DNA from: Agilicoccus flavus
GTDB lineage: Bacteria > Actinomycetota > Actinomycetes > Actinomycetales > Dermatophilaceae
Assembly (NCBI RefSeq): GCF_014857905.1
Contig: NZ_JACYXE010000014.1
Span: 1 to 64,000, forward strand
DNA: 64,000 nt
Direction: 5' to 3'
Part shown: piece after piece, positions 7,590 to 18,341 of the stretch
Numbering within the stretch: position 1 is the first letter of the stretch
Layout of the letters: every line of letters starts with the position of its first letter
Notes under the pieces: generated by a model
Databases searched by the model: none
The model's input: only the letters and a program-made list of their open reading frames with translations
What the model was told of the DNA's origin: nothing
Program-made: the position numbers and the translations under genes

Positions 7590-9079
7590 ATGGGTCCCTT
7601 CGTCGCCTGGCAGCGGGAGCCGGTCGGCGCCGTGCTCTCCGGTCTGCTGTTCGTCGTCCACCTGCTCGTCGTGTGCCGCGCGATCACGCGGCCCGACCGA
7701 TCCCCCGCCTCCCGGGCGGCCTGGGTCGCGGTCGTCATGTCGGTGCCGCTGCTCGGCGTCATCGCCTACGCCCTCTTCGGGGAGACGAGCATCGGCCGGA
7801 ACCGTGTGCGCAGCCTGCGCGCGGTCGTGCAGCGGATGCGCACGCCCGTGGCCGCCGGGCCGTCGCCGGAGGTGAGCGCGCCGGCCGTCGAGCTCTTCGA
7901 CCTCGGCAGGACGATCAACGGCTTCGACCCCGTCGGGGCAACCGCATCCGGCTGCTCGGCGACCCGGACGCCCCCGCCACGGACCCGATGCGGGACTCGG
8001 ACCTGTCGATCGACGCCCTCGCGGCCGACATCGAGCGGGCGCGCGAGAGCGTGCACATCAGCTTCTACATCTGGCTCGACGACGACAACGGCGGCAAGGT
8101 CGCCGACGCGGTCTGCGCGGCAGCGCGGCGGGGCGTGACCTGCCGGGTCATGGTGGACGCGCTCGGGTCCCGCGGCTTCACGCGCTCGCCGCGGTGGCGA
8201 CAGCTGCAGGAGGCCGGCGCGCACACCCTCGCCACCCTCGACGACATCCCTCGCCTCGGCCACTTCGCCGTCGGCCGCCTCGACCTGCGCAATCATCGCA
8301 AGATCGTCGTCATCGACAACCGCGTCTCCTACTGCGGCAGCCAGAACTGCGCCGATCCGCAGTTCCGGATCGCGGCGAAGTTCGCGCCGTGGGTGGACAT
8401 CTGGCTGCGGTGCGAGGGCCCCGTGGTCCGCCAGGAGCAGTACGTCTTCCTCACCGCCTGGATCGCCGAGACCGGGGAGTCCGTCGAGGGCCTCCCGACC
8501 GCGCAGCCCGAGCCCGAGGCCTTCCCCGACGGTGTCGTGGCCCAGATGTTCGGCACCGGACCCACGACGCAGGGCAACTCGATGTCGGACATGTTCGTCG
8601 CGACGATCTTCGCCGCGCAGCGCGAACTCGTCATCACGACCCCGTACTCCGTGCCCGACGAGGCCCTGCTGCGGGCGCTGTGCGCGGCCCCGCGACGCGG
8701 CGTCCGCACGACGATCGTCTTCCCCGAGCGCAACAACTCTCCCCTCGTGGGGGCGTCCTGCAGCAGCACGTACCCGGCCCTGCTCGGGGCGGGTGTCGAG
8801 GTCTACGAGTACCCCCTCGGGCTGTTGCACACGAAGTCGATGACGCTCGACGGCCGGATCGCCCTGGTCGGCTCGGCGAACATGGACCGCCGCAGCCTCC
8901 AGTTGAACTTCGAGAACAATCTGCTCGTCGACGACCCCGACCTCACCGCGTCGATCCGCCGACGCCAGGACTCCTACCTCTCGGTGTCGCGGCGCGTGGC
9001 CCCCGACGCGGTGCGGCGGTGGTCGTTCCCGAAGCGCCTGGTCCAGGACACCGTCGCCGTCCTCGCTCCGCTGCTGTAG
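7590..9079 (+). pseudogene. Cardiolipin synthase (phospholipase D family), one frameshift
   Basis: ATG 7590 with GGAGG 5 nt upstream. Two N-terminal membrane helices (about residues 10-30 and 45-65) and a basic linker precede two PLD domains. The HKD motifs are intact: NHRKIVVIDNRVSYCGS and LHTKSMTLDGRIALVGSAN. It would join phosphatidylglycerol units, or a CDP-linked donor, to make cardiolipin. The frame breaks after INGFDPVG near 7935, where GGGG is one G short of the GGGGG needed to continue as GNRIRLLGD; from there it is open to TAG 9079. A homopolymer deletion is the simplest reading, and an active gene is likely. Confidence 0.82.
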
Positions 9080-9190
9080 GGGTCGGGCCGGCCGGTGGGG
9101 TCGCCTTCTCGGCGGCGAGGGCTCGGCGCCATCGGGGGTTCTCGCCCCGGTGTACGGTGACCGCTCCAGACGACCGCACGGGAGGGCGGC

Positions 9191-9931
9191 ATGGCGATTT
9201 CTCCCGGCGGGACTCCGTCGGAACCCTCCGAGCTCTCGGCCCGCCACGCCCTCCTCGCGCTGCTGCGGGACCTGACCGACGGTCTCGCCGACGGGATGGA
9301 CAGCCTCGACATCGCCCACACTCTGTTCGACGGCTGCCTGGAGCACACGCCCACCCACGCCGCCGGGATCCTGCTCGTCGACGCAGGCGGCTCGCTGCGG
9401 GTCCTCGCCGCGTCGAACGAGGAGGCGCGCAGCCTCGAACTCCTCGAGCTCCAGTCGCACGAGGGACCGTCCCTCGACGCCTTCCGCGCCGGCCGGATCG
9501 TGTCCGCGCGGGACCTCCCGGCGGAGACCGTGCGGTGGCCGCGCCTCGCCCGCGCGGCGGCGGCGTTGGGCATCCGGGAGGTCCACTCCCTCCCCCTCCG
9601 GCTGCGCGACCGGACGATCGGTGCCCTCAACCTGTTCCTCGAGGACGGCGGCCGCCTCGACGACGAGGACCTCCTCCTCGCCGAGATCCTCGCGAGCGCG
9701 GCCGCCCTCGGCATCCTCACCCGCCGACGCATCCGTGAGGGCGCGGAACTCGCGGAGCAGCTCCAGAGTGCCCTGGACTCGCGGGTCGTCATCGAGCAGG
9801 CCAAGGGCATCCTCGCGGTCCGCGCGGACGTCGACCTGTCGCGTTCCTTCGACCTCCTCCGCCGGCAGGCCCGGCACGAGCGGCGGCCTCTGCGCGACGT
9901 CGCCCTCGACGTGGTCGCCCGCTACACCTGA
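9191..9931 (+). CDS. GAF-ANTAR domain RNA-binding regulator
   Basis: 246 residues. A GAF sensor domain spans about 25-175 (GILLVDAGGSLRVLAAS, IREVHSLPLRLRDRTIGALN). The C-terminal ANTAR three-helix domain follows (SRVVIEQAKGILAVRADVDL, then FDLLRRQARHERRPLRDVAL). ANTAR proteins bind paired hexaloop RNA hairpins and prevent transcription termination; actinobacteria have many with GAF or PAS sensors. ATG 9191 has a good GGAGGG site. Ligand and RNA targets are unknown; I saw no adjacent ANTAR target hairpin pair. Confidence 0.88.
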   Translation: MAISPGGTPSEPSELSARHALLALLRDLTDGLADGMDSLDIAHTLFDGCLEHTPTHAAGILLVDAGGSLRVLAASNEEARSLELLELQSHEGPSLDAFRAGRIVSARDLPAETVRWPRLARAAAALGIREVHSLPLRLRDRTIGALNLFLEDGGRLDDEDLLLAEILASAAALGILTRRRIREGAELAEQLQSALDSRVVIEQAKGILAVRADVDLSRSFDLLRRQARHERRPLRDVALDVVARYT

Positions 9932-10063
9932 CGCGCGTTCCGCGTCCTGCGTCCGGCTTCGGACCGATCGGACATATTGCGGGGGAACGAGGTCCGTGTG
10001 AGGATCTGCAGACGTGCCCAGGACCCCGGCACATCATGACGATGGTCGTGAGGAGTCCGCAGC

Positions 10064-11008
10064 GTGAACACTTTTCACCCTGGCGGGCGCGGAATGCGAG
10101 CGCTCGTGACCGGCTGGCCCGGCGTCGATGTGCGCACCGCCACCGCGGCCGACGCCCTGGCCATGAGCAGCGTCCGAGGCCGTCTGCTCGACGAGGGTCT
10201 TCCCTGCGACATCGGATGGGATCGGGCCGCGCGATCGCCGTCGGGCCCGGCCCTCGACGACGTCGATCCCGACCGCTACAGCCACCTCGTCTGGGTGCGT
10301 GGACCGTTGCGGGGGCGCCCGATCGAGCGGGTCCATCAGCGCTTCGCCGCCGCCCGCCGGATCGCCGTCGACGTCAGCGTCGTCGACGCGGCCGATCCGG
10401 CCGTCACGGGCTTCGACGCCGTCATCGCCCGCGATGCACCCGGCCAGGCGACCCACCGGGACATCTCCGCGATCGCCGACGTCGAGGCCACCTGGGTCGT
10501 CGGGGTCGTCCTCCCCGCGCGGGAGGGCGACGGCGGGCATGCCCGCCACCCCGACGTGGCGGCCGACGTCGAGCGATGGCTCACGGGCCTCGACGTCGCC
10601 CGCCTACCTCTCGACCCGCGCCTCGATCCGGGCGACTGGCGCCGTGCGGCCACGCCGGCCCAGCTCCACGCCGTACTCGGCCGACTCGACGCGGTCGTGA
10701 CGATGGGCGTCCAGGGGCTCGTGCTCGCGCTGCAGGCCGGGGTTCCGGCCGTCGCCGTCGACCCCGTCGCCGGTGGGGCCGACGTCGCGGCGCAGGCCGC
10801 GGCGTGGGACTGGCCGGCCGTCGTGGCCGCCGACGACCTGACCTTCCAGCGCCTGGACGAGCGCCTCGCGTGGTGCTGTTCCTCGGCCGGGCGCGCCGCG
10901 GCCCGGAGCCGATCTCAGTGGCCGGCCGATGACGGCCGGCAGCTCGACCGCCTCGTCGAGGCCCTCCACGCCCCGTCCCCGGCCGCGGCCGGCGGGACGG
11001 GGGTCTGA
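10064..11008 (+). CDS. Polysaccharide pyruvyl transferase-like protein
   Basis: 314 residues. The start MRALVTGWPGVDVRTATAAD resembles the N-terminal half of polysaccharide pyruvyl transferase-like proteins (a two-Rossmann fold), with later elements such as DAVVTMGVQGLVLALQAGVP matching the surface-sugar-binding C-terminal half. The true family transfers pyruvate from PEP to cell-wall sugars; many actinobacterial relatives are of unknown function. GTG 10064 is used (AGGAG 9 nt before); ATG 10094 is an alternative that removes 10 residues. A terminator-like hairpin follows. Confidence 0.6.
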   Translation: MNTFHPGGRGMRALVTGWPGVDVRTATAADALAMSSVRGRLLDEGLPCDIGWDRAARSPSGPALDDVDPDRYSHLVWVRGPLRGRPIERVHQRFAAARRIAVDVSVVDAADPAVTGFDAVIARDAPGQATHRDISAIADVEATWVVGVVLPAREGDGGHARHPDVAADVERWLTGLDVARLPLDPRLDPGDWRRAATPAQLHAVLGRLDAVVTMGVQGLVLALQAGVPAVAVDPVAGGADVAAQAAAWDWPAVVAADDLTFQRLDERLAWCCSSAGRAAARSRSQWPADDGRQLDRLVEALHAPSPAAAGGTGV

Positions 11009-11013
11009 ACGTC

Positions 11014-11053
11014 GCGGGCCGGCGTGTCTGTTTCGGGGGGCACGCCGACCCGC
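11014..11053 (+). terminator. Terminator-like hairpin
   Basis: GCGGGCCGGCGTG (11014-11026) and CACGCCGACCCGC (11041-11053) pair over 13 bp with one mismatch and a 14-nt loop. It sits just after the stop at 11008. There is no U tract, as is common in GC-rich actinobacteria. Confidence 0.55.
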
Positions 11054-11185
11054 GGCTCGTGTGGCCCGTGCCGAAGAACCGTACCGACGACATGGACGGA
11101 CGTGACGGGACCGACGACGTCGCGGGTCGATCTTCACCTCGCGAGACCGGCGGGGGCGTGACGCGGATCGGGCAGAGTGGGGCCC

Positions 11186-12163
11186 ATGCGCGCGGCCTGG
11201 TACGAGCGGACCGGCGACGCCGAGAGCGTCCTGACCGTCGGTGAGATGCCGACCCCGGAGCCCGGCGACGGCGAGGTGCGCGTCCGGGTCCACCTGCCCG
11301 GGGTCAACCCGGGGGACACGAAGAAGCGCCTCGGTTGGCAGGACGGCGCGATGCCGTATCCGCGGGTCGTCCCGCACAGTGACGCGGCCGGGGTGATCGA
11401 CGCGGTGGGGCCGGACGTCGATGCGGACCGGGTGGGCCGGCGCGTGTGGGTCCACGGCGCCCAGTCCTATCGGGCGTTCGGGACCGCGGCGGAGTACGTC
11501 GTCGTGCCGGACGACCTCGCGGTGGCGTTGCCCGACGAGGTCCCGGACGAGCTGGGGGCGTGCCTGGGCATCCCGGGGATCACGGCCCACCGGGCGGTCT
11601 TCGCCGACGGGCCGCTCGCCGATTCCGTCGTCCTCGTGCACGGCGTGCTCGGTGGGGTGGGCCGCCTGGCCGCCCAGCTCGCCCGCCGGGCCGGGGCGCT
11701 CGTCGTGGGGACCGTCCGCAGCAGCGGTGACGTCCCGGCGGCAGCGGAGATCGTCGATCACGTGGTCGCCCTCGACACCGACGATCCCGCGGGCGCCATC
11801 CGCCGCATCGCCCCCGAGGGCGTCGACCGGGTCGTCGAGGTCTCGCTGTCGGACAACGTCCGCCTCGACGCCGCCGTGACGGCCTTGGGCGGGGTCGTCG
11901 TCGCCTACGCGTCCCGCGACGGCGAGCCGTCGATCCCGTTCTGGCCGATGCTGTTCGCCAACCTGACGCTCCGACTCGTCGGCAGCGACGACGTCCCCGT
12001 CGAGGCGAAACGGGCCGCCGCCGCCGAGCTCACCCAGGCCGCGCGGGAGGGCGCGCTGCACGTTCCGGCCGTCGATCCCCTCCCGCTCGCCGACATCGCC
12101 CGCGCCCACGAACTCGTCGACGCGGGCTCGCGCCGTCGGGTACTGCTCGACCCGCGTCGGTGA
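11186..12163 (+). CDS. Zeta-crystallin-like NADPH:quinone oxidoreductase
   Basis: 325 residues of the medium-chain dehydrogenase/reductase superfamily, quinone oxidoreductase branch. The N-terminal GroES-like domain (VRVRVHLPGVNPGDTKKRLG) lacks the catalytic zinc ligands, and the Rossmann motif is VVLVHGVLGGVGRLAAQLAR. The predicted reaction is NADPH-dependent reduction of quinones or conjugated enones. ATG 11186 is preferred over an ATG 9 nt earlier because the alignment begins at MRAAWYERTG. Confidence 0.85.
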   Translation: MRAAWYERTGDAESVLTVGEMPTPEPGDGEVRVRVHLPGVNPGDTKKRLGWQDGAMPYPRVVPHSDAAGVIDAVGPDVDADRVGRRVWVHGAQSYRAFGTAAEYVVVPDDLAVALPDEVPDELGACLGIPGITAHRAVFADGPLADSVVLVHGVLGGVGRLAAQLARRAGALVVGTVRSSGDVPAAAEIVDHVVALDTDDPAGAIRRIAPEGVDRVVEVSLSDNVRLDAAVTALGGVVVAYASRDGEPSIPFWPMLFANLTLRLVGSDDVPVEAKRAAAAELTQAAREGALHVPAVDPLPLADIARAHELVDAGSRRRVLLDPRR

Positions 12164-12252
12164 GGCGACCGGCGGCACCCTGACCCAGGACCGGATTCGA
12201 CGGGGCCGGCACGGTGATCGCGGGCGCGTCCCGCTCCGGGCGTCGGACCGCC

Positions 12253-12846
12253 TCACATCTCGATGCGCACCACGGCCCGACGCGTCGAGGGCCGCGCGAC
12301 CTCGGTGAACCCGGCGGCGAGGTAGATCGCGAGGGGGCCGGGATGCTCCTCGCCCCACGTCGCGGACGCCACGGTGATCGGGTACGCCTCCAACGCCCGG
12401 GCCCCGCGCTCGCGGGCGTGGTCGACGGTGGACGCGACGAGCGCGGTCGCGATGCCAAGGCCCCGCCACCCCGCCCGGGTGAGCACGCACGTGACGGCCC
12501 AGATCCCGGGGTCGCCGCGGTCCTCCGTCCGCCCGCGCCACGCGGTCTGGTTCGCGTTGCGCACGAGGCCCGCGTAGTCGGCGCGGGGAGCCACCGCGCA
12601 CCAGCCGACCGGGTCGTCACCGAGGTAGGCGACCAGGCCGCTCGTCGCCGCCGCCCCCGCGTCACCGCATCCGGTCTGCTCCCGCAGCCGCTCTGCGCGT
12701 TCCTCGACCGGGGTGTTCGCGAACGACTCACCCCGGGCGAGGCGGTGACGCTGACACCGGCACTCGGCGGCGCCTCCCCGGTCGCCGAAGACGGCCTCGA
12801 GATCGAAGCAGGCGGCCAGGTCGGCCGTGACGACGCGCACGCTCAT
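12253..12846 (-). CDS. GNAT-family N-acetyltransferase
   Basis: 197 residues. The acetyl-CoA loop is visible as VLTRAGWRGLGIATALVAST, followed by the usual second helix and IYLAAGFTEVARP near the end. The N-terminal region has a Cys-rich stretch (GGAAECRCQRHRL) typical of a group of actinobacterial GNATs with unknown substrate. ATG 12846 has GGGAAG upstream. Divergent from the aldo/keto reductase gene with about 150 bases between. Confidence 0.85.
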   Translation of the reverse strand: MSVRVVTADLAACFDLEAVFGDRGGAAECRCQRHRLARGESFANTPVEERAERLREQTGCGDAGAAATSGLVAYLGDDPVGWCAVAPRADYAGLVRNANQTAWRGRTEDRGDPGIWAVTCVLTRAGWRGLGIATALVASTVDHARERGARALEAYPITVASATWGEEHPGPLAIYLAAGFTEVARPSTRRAVVRIEM

Positions 12847-12997
12847 GACGAGATCTTCCCGCGCGCACCCGGCCGGAGGCCACACCGTCGGGATCGCGGG
12901 GCGGCGCCTCCGGCGGCGCAGGTGGTCTCGTCCGGGCGGGCAAGGGGGCACCGACAGGGCCTCCTCGATCGCCGGAACCGCTCGTAATGTGAGGGCC

Positions 12998-13882
12998 ATG
13001 ACGATCCCCACTCTGACCCTGAACAACGGTGTGACGATGCCGGCGCTCGGCTTCGGCGTCTTCCAGGCCGCGCCCGACGAGACGACCGCGGCCGTGGCGG
13101 AGGCGTTGAAGGTGGGCTACCGGCACATCGACACGGCGGCGGCCTACGGCAACGAGCGCGAGGTCGGCCAGGCGGTGCGCGAGTCCGGTCTCGACCGCGA
13201 CGACGTCTTCCTCGAGACCAAGGTCTGGATCAGCGACTACGGGTACGACGAGACGCTGCACGCCTTCGACAAGTCCGCCGGCAAGCTCGGCGTCGACCGG
13301 ATCGACCTGTTCATCCTCCACCAGGCGCTGCCCGGCGAGTTCGAGCGCACGCTCGGCGCCTACCGGGCCCTGGAGAAGCTCCTCGCCGACGGCAAGGTGC
13401 GCGCGATCGGCGTCTCGAACTTCATGCCGGCCCACCTCGAGAAGCTCCTCGCCGAGACCGACGTCGTCCCGGCGGTCAACCAGATCGAGGTGCACCCCTA
13501 CTTCCGCCAGTCCGAGCTGCTCGCCTACGACGACGCCCACGACATCGTCAGCCAGGCCTGGTCACCGATCGGCGGCATCACCTTCTACCGGGACGGGTCG
13601 CAGGGCAGCACCCTGGAGGAGCCGGTCATCGCCGAGATCGCGCAGGCCCACGGGCGCACCCCGGCCCAGGTCATGCTGCGCTGGCACCTCCAGGGGGGCC
13701 GCCAGGTCATCCCCAAGTCGGTCACGCCGTCTCGCATCGCCGAGAACTTCGACGTCACCGGCTTCGAGCTGAGCGACGACGAGCTCGCCGCCATCGACGC
13801 CCTCGACACCGGAGTCCGCGGCGGGCCGGAGCCGGAGGAGGTCACGATGGAGGCCTTCGGCCGCGACATCCCGGAGGCCTGA
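12998..13882 (+). CDS. Aldo/keto reductase (2,5-diketogluconate reductase type)
   Basis: 294 residues forming a full TIM barrel. The catalytic tetrad is present: Asp and Tyr in HIDTAAAYGNE, Lys in LETKVWISDYG and His in DLFILHQALP. The nucleotide-binding end IPKSVTPSRIAENFDVTGFE is typical of AKR3/AKR5 enzymes. It should reduce aldehydes or ketones with NADPH. ATG 12998 follows GAGGG. A terminator-like hairpin follows the stop. Confidence 0.88.
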   Translation: MTIPTLTLNNGVTMPALGFGVFQAAPDETTAAVAEALKVGYRHIDTAAAYGNEREVGQAVRESGLDRDDVFLETKVWISDYGYDETLHAFDKSAGKLGVDRIDLFILHQALPGEFERTLGAYRALEKLLADGKVRAIGVSNFMPAHLEKLLAETDVVPAVNQIEVHPYFRQSELLAYDDAHDIVSQAWSPIGGITFYRDGSQGSTLEEPVIAEIAQAHGRTPAQVMLRWHLQGGRQVIPKSVTPSRIAENFDVTGFELSDDELAAIDALDTGVRGGPEPEEVTMEAFGRDIPEA

Positions 13883-13906
13883 GACCAGGAGGGTCCCGCC
13901 CCCGAC

Positions 13907-13927
13907 GCCCCCGACCGTCCCGGGGGC
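13907..13927 (+). terminator. Terminator-like hairpin after aldo/keto reductase
   Basis: GCCCCCG (13907-13913) and CGGGGGC (13921-13927) form a 7-bp perfect stem with a 7-nt loop, 25 nt after the stop codon. No U tract. Confidence 0.45.
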
Positions 13928-13966
13928 CGGGGTGCAGTGGAGTGGTCGAGCTCGAGCCGATCGCGT

Positions 13967-14005
13967 CGCATCAAGATGCGTCTGTCGGTGATGCTATGAT
14001 GCGTC
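13967..14005 (+). promoter_or_regulatory. vapBC promoter and operator, probably leaderless
   Basis: CGCATC-aa-GATGCG (13967-13980) is a perfect 14-nt interrupted palindrome, and the octamer GATGCGTC occurs twice (13975-13982 and 13998-14005). A good -10 box TATGAT lies at 13995-14000, only 5 nt before the ATG at 14006, so the transcript should start at or next to the start codon. The repeats flank and overlap this box, as expected for autoregulation by VapB or VapBC. Confidence 0.6.
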
Positions 14006-14260
14006 ATGCGCACGACCGTGACCCTGGACGATGACGTCGCCCGCCTCATCCGCGAGATCGAGCACCGGGAGAACAAGCCGTTCAAGCAGGTACTCAACGA
14101 GACGCTGCGTCGGGGTTTGAGCGAGGTCAGGCCCGACCTGCCGCCCTACCGCATCCGCGCCCACCGGTCGGCCGTCCGGCCCGGGGTCGACGTCACCGCG
14201 CTGAACCGCCTGGCCGACGAGATGGACGACGACGGACTTCTCTCCAGCGGCACCTCGTGA
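14006..14260 (+). CDS. vapB: VapB-type ribbon-helix-helix antitoxin
   Basis: 84 residues. The N-terminus MRTTVTLDDDVARLIREIE is a ribbon-helix-helix DNA-binding domain; the C-terminal part (RPGVDVTALNRLADEMDDDG) is the flexible toxin-binding arm. It neutralises the PIN toxin encoded immediately downstream and should repress the operon through the repeats at 13967-14005. The gene has no Shine-Dalgarno and the -10 box is 5 nt upstream, so translation is probably leaderless. Confidence 0.85.
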   Translation: MRTTVTLDDDVARLIREIEHRENKPFKQVLNETLRRGLSEVRPDLPPYRIRAHRSAVRPGVDVTALNRLADEMDDDGLLSSGTS

Positions 14261-14685
14261 TCATTCCCGACGTCAACCTGCTCGTGTACGCCGTCTTCGA
14301 CGGCTACGCGCAGCACGAGCGGGCCAGGTCGTGGCTCGAGGACGCGCTCAGCGGGTCGGAGCAGTTCGGACTGACAGCCCCGGCCGTCTTCGGGTTCGTC
14401 CGGCTCGGCACGAGTGCGCGCGTGCACGCCAACCCCTTGTCGGTGGCGCACGCAAGCGAATACGTGCACGAATGGCTCGACCGGCCCCAGACCCGATTCC
14501 TGGCCCCAGGCAGCGAACATGTCCGCATCGCCCTCGGGCTCCTGGCCGGCCTGGGCACCGGGGCGAACCTCACGACGGACGCTCAACTCGCTGCCCTCGC
14601 TATGGAGTTCGGCGGAACCATCCATTCCAACGACAGCGACTTCGGGCGGTTCCCCGGCATCCGATGGGCCGATCCCTTGGCCTGA
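14257..14685 (+). CDS. vapC: VapC-type PIN-domain ribonuclease toxin
   Basis: 142 residues, PIN fold. The first metal-binding Asp is in MIIPDVNLLVYAVF and the late acidic cluster is in TIHSNDSDFGRFPGIRW; a middle acidic residue lies in NLTTDAQLAALAME. Family members are Mg-dependent RNases that cut tRNA or rRNA. The GTG start at 14257 overlaps the vapB stop by 4 nt (GTGA). A strong hairpin terminates the operon at 14710-14749. Confidence 0.87.
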   Translation: MIIPDVNLLVYAVFDGYAQHERARSWLEDALSGSEQFGLTAPAVFGFVRLGTSARVHANPLSVAHASEYVHEWLDRPQTRFLAPGSEHVRIALGLLAGLGTGANLTTDAQLAALAMEFGGTIHSNDSDFGRFPGIRWADPLA

Positions 14686-14709
14686 CGGCTACCCGGCGAC
14701 GAGCGCGAA

Positions 14710-14749
14710 CGCCCGGCGCGGGCGGACCTCGGTCCACCCGCGCCGGGCG
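14710..14749. terminator. Strong bidirectional hairpin between vapC and katG
   Basis: Arms of 19 nt (14710-14728 and 14731-14749) are complementary except at one position and are joined by only 2 nt, so the inner pair opens to a 4-nt loop. It lies between converging genes, 24 nt past vapC and 15 nt past katG, and can serve both. Confidence 0.75.
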
Positions 14750-14764
14750 CTGCTCACCCGTGGA

Positions 14765-17546
<2,782 letters not shown>

Positions 17547-17615
17547 GAGTGTCGGCCCGCCCCGGTGGGCACCACAGGCCCTCGACAGGCCCCTGACCTG
17601 CTCTACCGTAGATGA

Positions 17616-18278
17616 ATGTTGATCTGCGAGGAACTCTTCCTGCTGCTGACCCGCGACGACGGCAAGCCCGAGAGCGCCTTCACGTCCCCCGGTTACGGGT
17701 ACGCGGCGGCCGCGATCACCGATCTCGTGCTCGCCGGTCGGGTCGATCTCAGCGACGACGACGACCCGCGCGTGACCGTCGTCGACCCGTCCCCGACCGA
17801 CAACCGGCTGCTCGACGAGGCGCTCGCCCGTGTCCGCGAGAAGGACGGCAAGAAGCTGTCCTCTCTCGTGACCGACGGCAAGGTCGCGCCCGAGAAGCGG
17901 ATCGCCGAGTCCCTCGAGCGCGCGGGCGTCGTCCGCGTCGAGGAGGGCCGCATGCTCGGCCTCGTGCCCGACCGCCGCCCGGCGGTCGACCCGGCCCCGG
18001 AGCGTCACCTGCGCGAGCGCCTGCGTGTCGCCCTGCAGGGTCGCGAGGTCACCCCGCACGAGGCGACCCTGCTGTCGATCCTCTCCGCGCTCGATGTCGC
18101 GCCCAAGGTGTTGGAGGAGGAGACCGCGGGCATGAGCAAGAAGGAGGTCAAGGCCCGGATCAAGGAGGTCACCGCCGAGGTCGAGGCCGGCGACGCGGTG
18201 CGCAAGGCCGTGGCCACGATGAACACCGTCATCCTGACGGCCGTCATCCTCCCGGCGGCGATGGGCGGCTCCAACTGA
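17616..18278 (+). CDS. GPP34 (Golgi phosphoprotein 3) family protein
   Basis: 220 residues. The N-terminus LICEELFLLLTRDDGKPES and the later AAITDLVLAGRVDLSDDDD are hallmarks of bacterial GPP34 proteins, which are common in actinobacteria. The eukaryotic homologue binds phosphatidylinositol-4-phosphate and keeps glycosyltransferases in the Golgi; the bacterial role is not established. The C-terminus ends in a hydrophobic segment (NTVILTAVILPAAMGG), consistent with membrane association. ATG 17616 diverges from furA with 104 bases between. Confidence 0.85.
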   Translation: MLICEELFLLLTRDDGKPESAFTSPGYGYAAAAITDLVLAGRVDLSDDDDPRVTVVDPSPTDNRLLDEALARVREKDGKKLSSLVTDGKVAPEKRIAESLERAGVVRVEEGRMLGLVPDRRPAVDPAPERHLRERLRVALQGREVTPHEATLLSILSALDVAPKVLEEETAGMSKKEVKARIKEVTAEVEAGDAVRKAVATMNTVILTAVILPAAMGGSN

Positions 18279-18314
18279 GCCCCGGCCCCGGCGGACGACA
18301 GCACCGGAAATACT

Positions 18315-18324
18315 TGAAGCTTCA
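18315..18324. promoter_or_regulatory. Palindromic operator candidate upstream of LLM oxidoreductase
   Basis: TGAAGCTTCA is a perfect 10-bp palindrome in an AT-rich segment (TACTTGAAGCTTCATATATG), 17 nt before the start codon at 18342. Similar TTGAA-x-TTCAA sites are bound by MarR-type regulators in other actinobacteria. No regulator gene is adjacent. Confidence 0.45.
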
Positions 18325-18341
18325 TATATGTTGACCCGCCC

